Source: Sarcocystis neurona (lineage: Eukaryota; Apicomplexa; Conoidasida; Eucoccidiorida; Sarcocystidae). From it: a DNA stretch of 64,000 bases. Numbering within the stretch: position 1 is the first letter of the stretch; every line of letters starts with the position of its first letter. The position numbers and the translations under genes are program-made. The notes beneath the pieces were generated by a model. That model was given only the letters and a program-made list of their open reading frames with translations, was not told the origin of the DNA and did not search any database. Below are positions 62,401-64,000 of this stretch, piece by piece. The stretch lies in the NCBI GenBank assembly GCA_000727475.1, contig KL647294.1, positions 866,369 through 930,368 on the forward strand, written 5' to 3'.

Positions 62401-63371
62401 AGACAAGCAGCAGCAGGAATGACAGCAGCAGCAGGCAACACTGTAGAAAAACAGCGCGTGGCAAGGGCAGCCTGAGGCACGTAAGTCGCGCGGCGTCCCT
62501 CTGTAGGGGCAGCAGCAGGCGCAAGAGATAGCACGGGAACACTGGGCGCGTTGGTCGTCCGCGCGGGAAGACTAGACTTTCGCCCCCCCCGCCGTTCTCC
62601 TGTACACACCGTCTTCCACGTGAGACAGAAACAGGGCTGCGTCTGTTTTGCTTCTTCAGATCGACAGCGTCTCCTGTCGCTCCTAGTGCTGCTGCTCTCC
62701 AGGGCGTGCAAAGTAGCAGCAGGCCCAAGGGAAGAACAACGCCGTGGCCACTGTCGCATATCCAACAGCGTATTGTCTGTCCTGTACATCACACTGTGAA
62801 CCTCAACAGGTGTGTGGCTCCTCCTTGCTCCGTTTCTGCGCATCGCACAGCTGCTCCTGTTGCTCGCAGCAGTGCTCCTGCAGCACGTGTCGCTGTTGCT
62901 GGGAGTGTGGCTGCTGTTACCGCTCCCTCTGTTGCTGCTACCCATGGTGGCCGTGACCCTGCTGGCGGAGCCAGTGCTGTTGGTGCGGCACACAGGACTG
63001 CCGCTGCTCCTGCTGCTGCTCGTGTAGTTGCGGTAGCCTACGCTGTTGCACGAGACTGCCGGGTCGTTGGTGTTGTGTCTAACAACGCGGTTATTGCTAT
63101 TGTTGATGCTACTGCTTGAGATGCTGCGGCTGAGAGAAAGCGGCACCCTTGTCCTCCTGCGGCCACTGCTGCTTCCAGTCCATGTAGCTGGCCGGCCCGT
63201 TCCATCAGGAGCAACGCGAGCAACAAGGGCAGGGCAAGCGGAACAAGCACCCGCAGAAGTAGTTGCAGCCGCGGAACGAGAACGAACAGCACCAGCACCA
63301 GAACGAGAAGAAGAACAGGAGAACGTGACGGGCTTGGACACAAGAGGAAGCAGCGTTGCTTCTGACATCAT
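56454..63371 (-). CDS. Very large multi-pass membrane protein with homopolymer runs
   Basis: Unrecognised 2,305-residue protein in one uninterrupted 6.9-kb frame, starting at a tandem ATG. Residues 1-790 are low complexity (Ser/Arg, Ala/Gly, Pro) and probably disordered. A membrane helix lies at about 848-869 (LLLTFFLVLLALVLLLG), followed by a Gln/Arg stretch and a long segment that includes more ordered patches (VFFFSLRGHPPPLSFLDPASP near 1145 and PQYTQIRFAALSTEAAVLLY near 1465) separated by poly-Gln. The C-terminal third holds further membrane segments: about 1612-1658 (two; HILLFGGWFHSLF and AAFLFVLAAYRGLILY), 1830-1848, 2026-2050 and 2058-2078. Between and after them are Ser/Asn and Glu-rich runs. 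One N-terminal helix, a large loop, then a C-terminal helix bundle resembles eukaryotic receptor-like membrane proteins, but I see no diagnostic motif. Function unknown. Confidence 0.7.
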   Translation of the reverse strand: MMSEATLLPLVSKPVTFSCSSSRSGAGAVRSRSAAATTSAGACSACPALVARVAPDGTGRPATWTGSSSGRRRTRVPLSLSRSISSSSINNSNNRVVRHNTNDPAVSCNSVGYRNYTSSSRSSGSPVCRTNSTGSASRVTATMGSSNRGSGNSSHTPSNSDTCCRSTAASNRSSCAMRRNGARRSHTPVEVHSVMYRTDNTLLDMRQWPRRCSSLGPAATLHALESSSTRSDRRRCRSEEAKQTQPCFCLTWKTVCTGERRGGRKSSLPARTTNAPSVPVLSLAPAAAPTEGRRATYVPQAALATRCFSTVLPAAAVIPAAACLPLERTPASAAAAGRVLHVCEKKRQRLRGQQPVPCASGHHEEGAASAATASATSGGTLAHPTCMYVPSGTGTEQPQRPQEEHSGSNRGQGGGQHSQETHASPGWVPNSVWLSVLPHTKPQSAACGMSAGADGGVPPATPADASDGFVAASDTAADTGFLLEKSTLDGPAASVNYGGRAAASLVDSGGPPPTSAASARCLAPSRNGCTGAPVAGAVRRKQQDAGGSDDHVDGAVAANSISEGEQESVDSEAGEGPAETLGSGEGGAAATMWGRGRGDEGGGGRAPAAATHAAAGVGWRAAARRSAAEAAAGSVTAGAAAASGAARRPAVRSRLRRHPTDLSEGNIAWVGEEGRGGGVEAMDQARQGAPTTAAQDRKQPPVSWGTGTAMHSAESAAGSGIRSCASPEGNFFLRRPQTLRPQRQGRQLGQGPEGGETEELEEKEQGEEGEDGDEDGNDSKTSGTVSRGERKDRGAAEKCWGLLGGLLERLRSSSRNSVRAALVLGEDFRKKLLQQKAQLESGKRLSGRCFFYLLLTFFLVLLALVLLLGTLQHEHKLYRLRPRQVLLLQQHTQRQLQQRMQQQQKQQQRNTHDSAWQQRFFEAVLRVPVPPLRPCAHGAPAAAGAARPQSEWLHSSAAASASACLLGEDACSRGMPEVGTSSPSRHQSCPKTEDAALLPPAAPATAGDVPADRRGALFFATRTRAFVPWKTSRSKPAGATTFTGRKASAWRGIDTLGVCCVPLVLCPYSTAASDKRSHCKQPAASTEAATIGRDFIRTHGSDHRFSTSHASRPPAAAGARAAAFTSAVASAGDLSAATAAADVEFPGSVFFFSLRGHPPPLSFLDPASPVLVCAEADERQLLLRLLLQLVRPFRAASDAVRGLLQLFHPFVASSSTAQQQNPQQQSQQDQRQQHTLLQQQQHAEQREQSPVQQQQQQTETEILRHTTQQERRSVSAAAQEGAAEAPCSGTLCCVAVPTGGVCSNISEEIAAAGETTPAAAEQGSAASEEPQTDSALAEWETQVVRVLAEGSACCLYAADDASSPSSCGLVREKLPMLQEQKRGPAAGAPGVPVAARDAAAARSFLQEEKEATAPAVLSRLGEGEEPRLQVYAQTLRAAFNGLLPQYTQIRFAALSTEAAVLLYNFPGNAAGAAPPDAAPPDAAPPGAVVTSPASAVSSRLAVTQQTRGALLSLFWPVSTTPPVPGAIPSSGVSSPAAALSSTGVPPAARSPPRCAAGAGSTAPSFPVSSVSSALLTRLSSLLPAETSLYFSFSSYLSPCYPFSRFLHRRLVGWGGLQLHILLFGGWFHSLFAAEPLTLVHAPRAAFLFVLAAYRGLILYEAFSSLEAHYFRRAHTLQQQEHLRAAAAAAAVEEYDAGTQNGGGFAGRDIEKETGETELCADILFEREEDLRLLLQHRQAVQCARGNARHDSSCRDKSSSSSSRNSRGSGYPLDGEGAKQEQEEEGPQQQQHGSERTKENETGGRRESCSRTRNTEDEGEFVVAAAAWTDFSDHVVLYVLVAIFAAMEIAAARSSHTRPRATPAAGSSSSTGGPTVCCSSSTKACSASNCCSSSVNSSNRHHSSSNSSSSGNQLAGRCQDGASSEAGDASSVDSLFPSSALTTPASDQYYEKTLQQLAAGANGFNFAASGHQLQLTAGDAATAAKLGARVVAAGESAAAAAAYFSPSGTNNNSGTESTGRQAGTGKLYVVVWVYYGFLLLCCLHMAFYTACFFHTPQEIWSGLGVGLLFLVLPLVVACEILEKPTLQRLGIGSGERRAAKQGAGAAEAAHGEPAGGSNSSREPTGSSKRFTGPETAGIAMKEVEDEEEEEEEEEMGFREDRLSSSSSLSVHSRSSSSSSNCSRLRERAAAAGEARLFPAYRRRPHFFCSSSGSNSSHGGTSPLPAIPQRHLQQIAFHHLSRATRTRSNHGRRREESSSSHLHRGRNRSSSFMTPAAAAPSGRGMRKYCYDARDSLLQQHEDTVTIR
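58921..58965. repeat. Three-copy 15-bp coding tandem repeat
   Basis: Unit GGCGCCGCATCAGGA occurs twice and then once with a change. On the minus strand it encodes repeated Ala-Pro-Pro-Asp-Ala within the large membrane protein. It is in frame because the unit is a multiple of three. Confidence 0.9.
59600..59730 (-). repeat. CAG/CTG-rich tract encoding poly-Gln
   Basis: Dense CTG triplets on the plus strand. On the coding strand they give Gln runs mixed with His, Glu and Ser, in a linker of the large membrane protein. Confidence 0.85.
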
Positions 63372-64000
63372 GCTTTCTGTGGTGCAATAGCGTCACATCC
63401 ACCTCACAGATGCCCGCGCGTACGACAGTGAGTACACACATATATGTGTACACACGCGTAATGCATAGTGAGACATACGTATGCGTATTCACACATGTCC
63501 ATATCTACGCACGGCTTCATACACGAACGGTGGGAGGCAGACAAAGAGAGACAGCCACGTTGGCGGCAAGCGCCGACGTCACACAACATGGTATCTTGTG
63601 TGCCTTGTCGAGAAGATGATGGCACAGTCACCCTCTCTGTATACTTGAACTCTGATTTTGGGGATATGTTTATATGTGTGGCAGCTCTTCCGCATAATGC
63701 ATTCATACGTACGAACTGTATGATTCAACATTTTCACACAAGTGTTTCACTTTTTATGTCCTGTTTATCTGTACTGGTGTATACACTCAACCTTTATACT
63801 CACCAAACGTAAACACACTCAGGGATAACAGCAACACCCTTGACGTGGCTGTAGGAGCTGTATGTCGTTTTCTCTCTCGCAGCAATTATGAGGGGTGGGT
63901 GACGATAAGAAGGGGAAGGGATCTATTACCACTATTTTAAGTAGATCGCATCACACGTTAGTTACGCAGTGCGTAAAACTGTTCGTTCTGAACGCGTGTT
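63372..64000. other. 5' flank of the large membrane-protein gene
   Basis: Upstream of the minus-strand start. It holds CA/TG-rich sequence at about 63430-63500 and no convincing gene. It probably includes the promoter of the large membrane protein. Confidence 0.45.

Noticed and set aside
1..64000. Search by eye for CRISPR arrays, rRNA, prokaryotic operons, and intact transposase or reverse transcriptase genes
   Set aside because: None seen. The repeats present are microsatellites, triplet runs and short tandem duplications typical of a coccidian nuclear genome.

Overview
The window looks like nuclear DNA of an apicomplexan parasite of the Eimeria/Cyclospora group (Coccidia, Eimeriidae). Four things point there: (i) exons packed with CAG-type triplets that encode runs of Gln, Ala and Ser, including in housekeeping genes, which is a known Eimeria trait; (ii) genes broken by GT-AG introns of about 0.15-1.9 kb; (iii) wide spacers full of TA, CT and CA microsatellites; (iv) no bacterial operon structure. 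The species cannot be named from sequence alone.

Layout: 1-6.8 kb is a spacer with a 251-bp-offset tandem duplication near 4.1-4.5 kb. 6785-8281 (+) is a single-exon coiled-coil protein with a C-terminal membrane segment. 8.3-13.5 kb is spacer. 13525-15186 (-) is a low-complexity protein ending in a membrane helix plus a short coiled coil. 15.2-21.4 kb is spacer. 21409-34091 (-) is a nine-exon gene that I assembled by matching splice phases and family motifs: eukaryotic initiation factor eIF2B subunit beta, whose first exon adds an N-terminal extension of about 1,110 residues. 34.1-39.5 kb is spacer. 39541-47422 (+) is a five-exon, membrane-anchored short-chain dehydrogenase of the DHRS7 type in which two of the four residues of the SDR catalytic tetrad are replaced. 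51501-53774 (+) is a cyclin whose cyclin box is split by a low-complexity insert. 53.8-56.4 kb is a convergent spacer with one doubtful exon. 56454-63371 (-) is a 2,305-residue multi-pass membrane protein rich in homopolymer runs.

The genes share no obvious pathway: translation initiation control (eIF2B-beta), lipid or retinoid-type redox chemistry or a pseudoenzyme (SDR), CDK regulation (cyclin), and three coccidian proteins of unknown role. The common theme is protein inflation by triplet-repeat sequence. The most interesting points are the giant extension on eIF2B-beta, the altered catalytic residues and a possible alternative first exon in the SDR gene, and the tandem duplication with a conserved reading frame near 4 kb. 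All exon boundaries are read by eye from GT/AG signals and phase and have no transcript support here.
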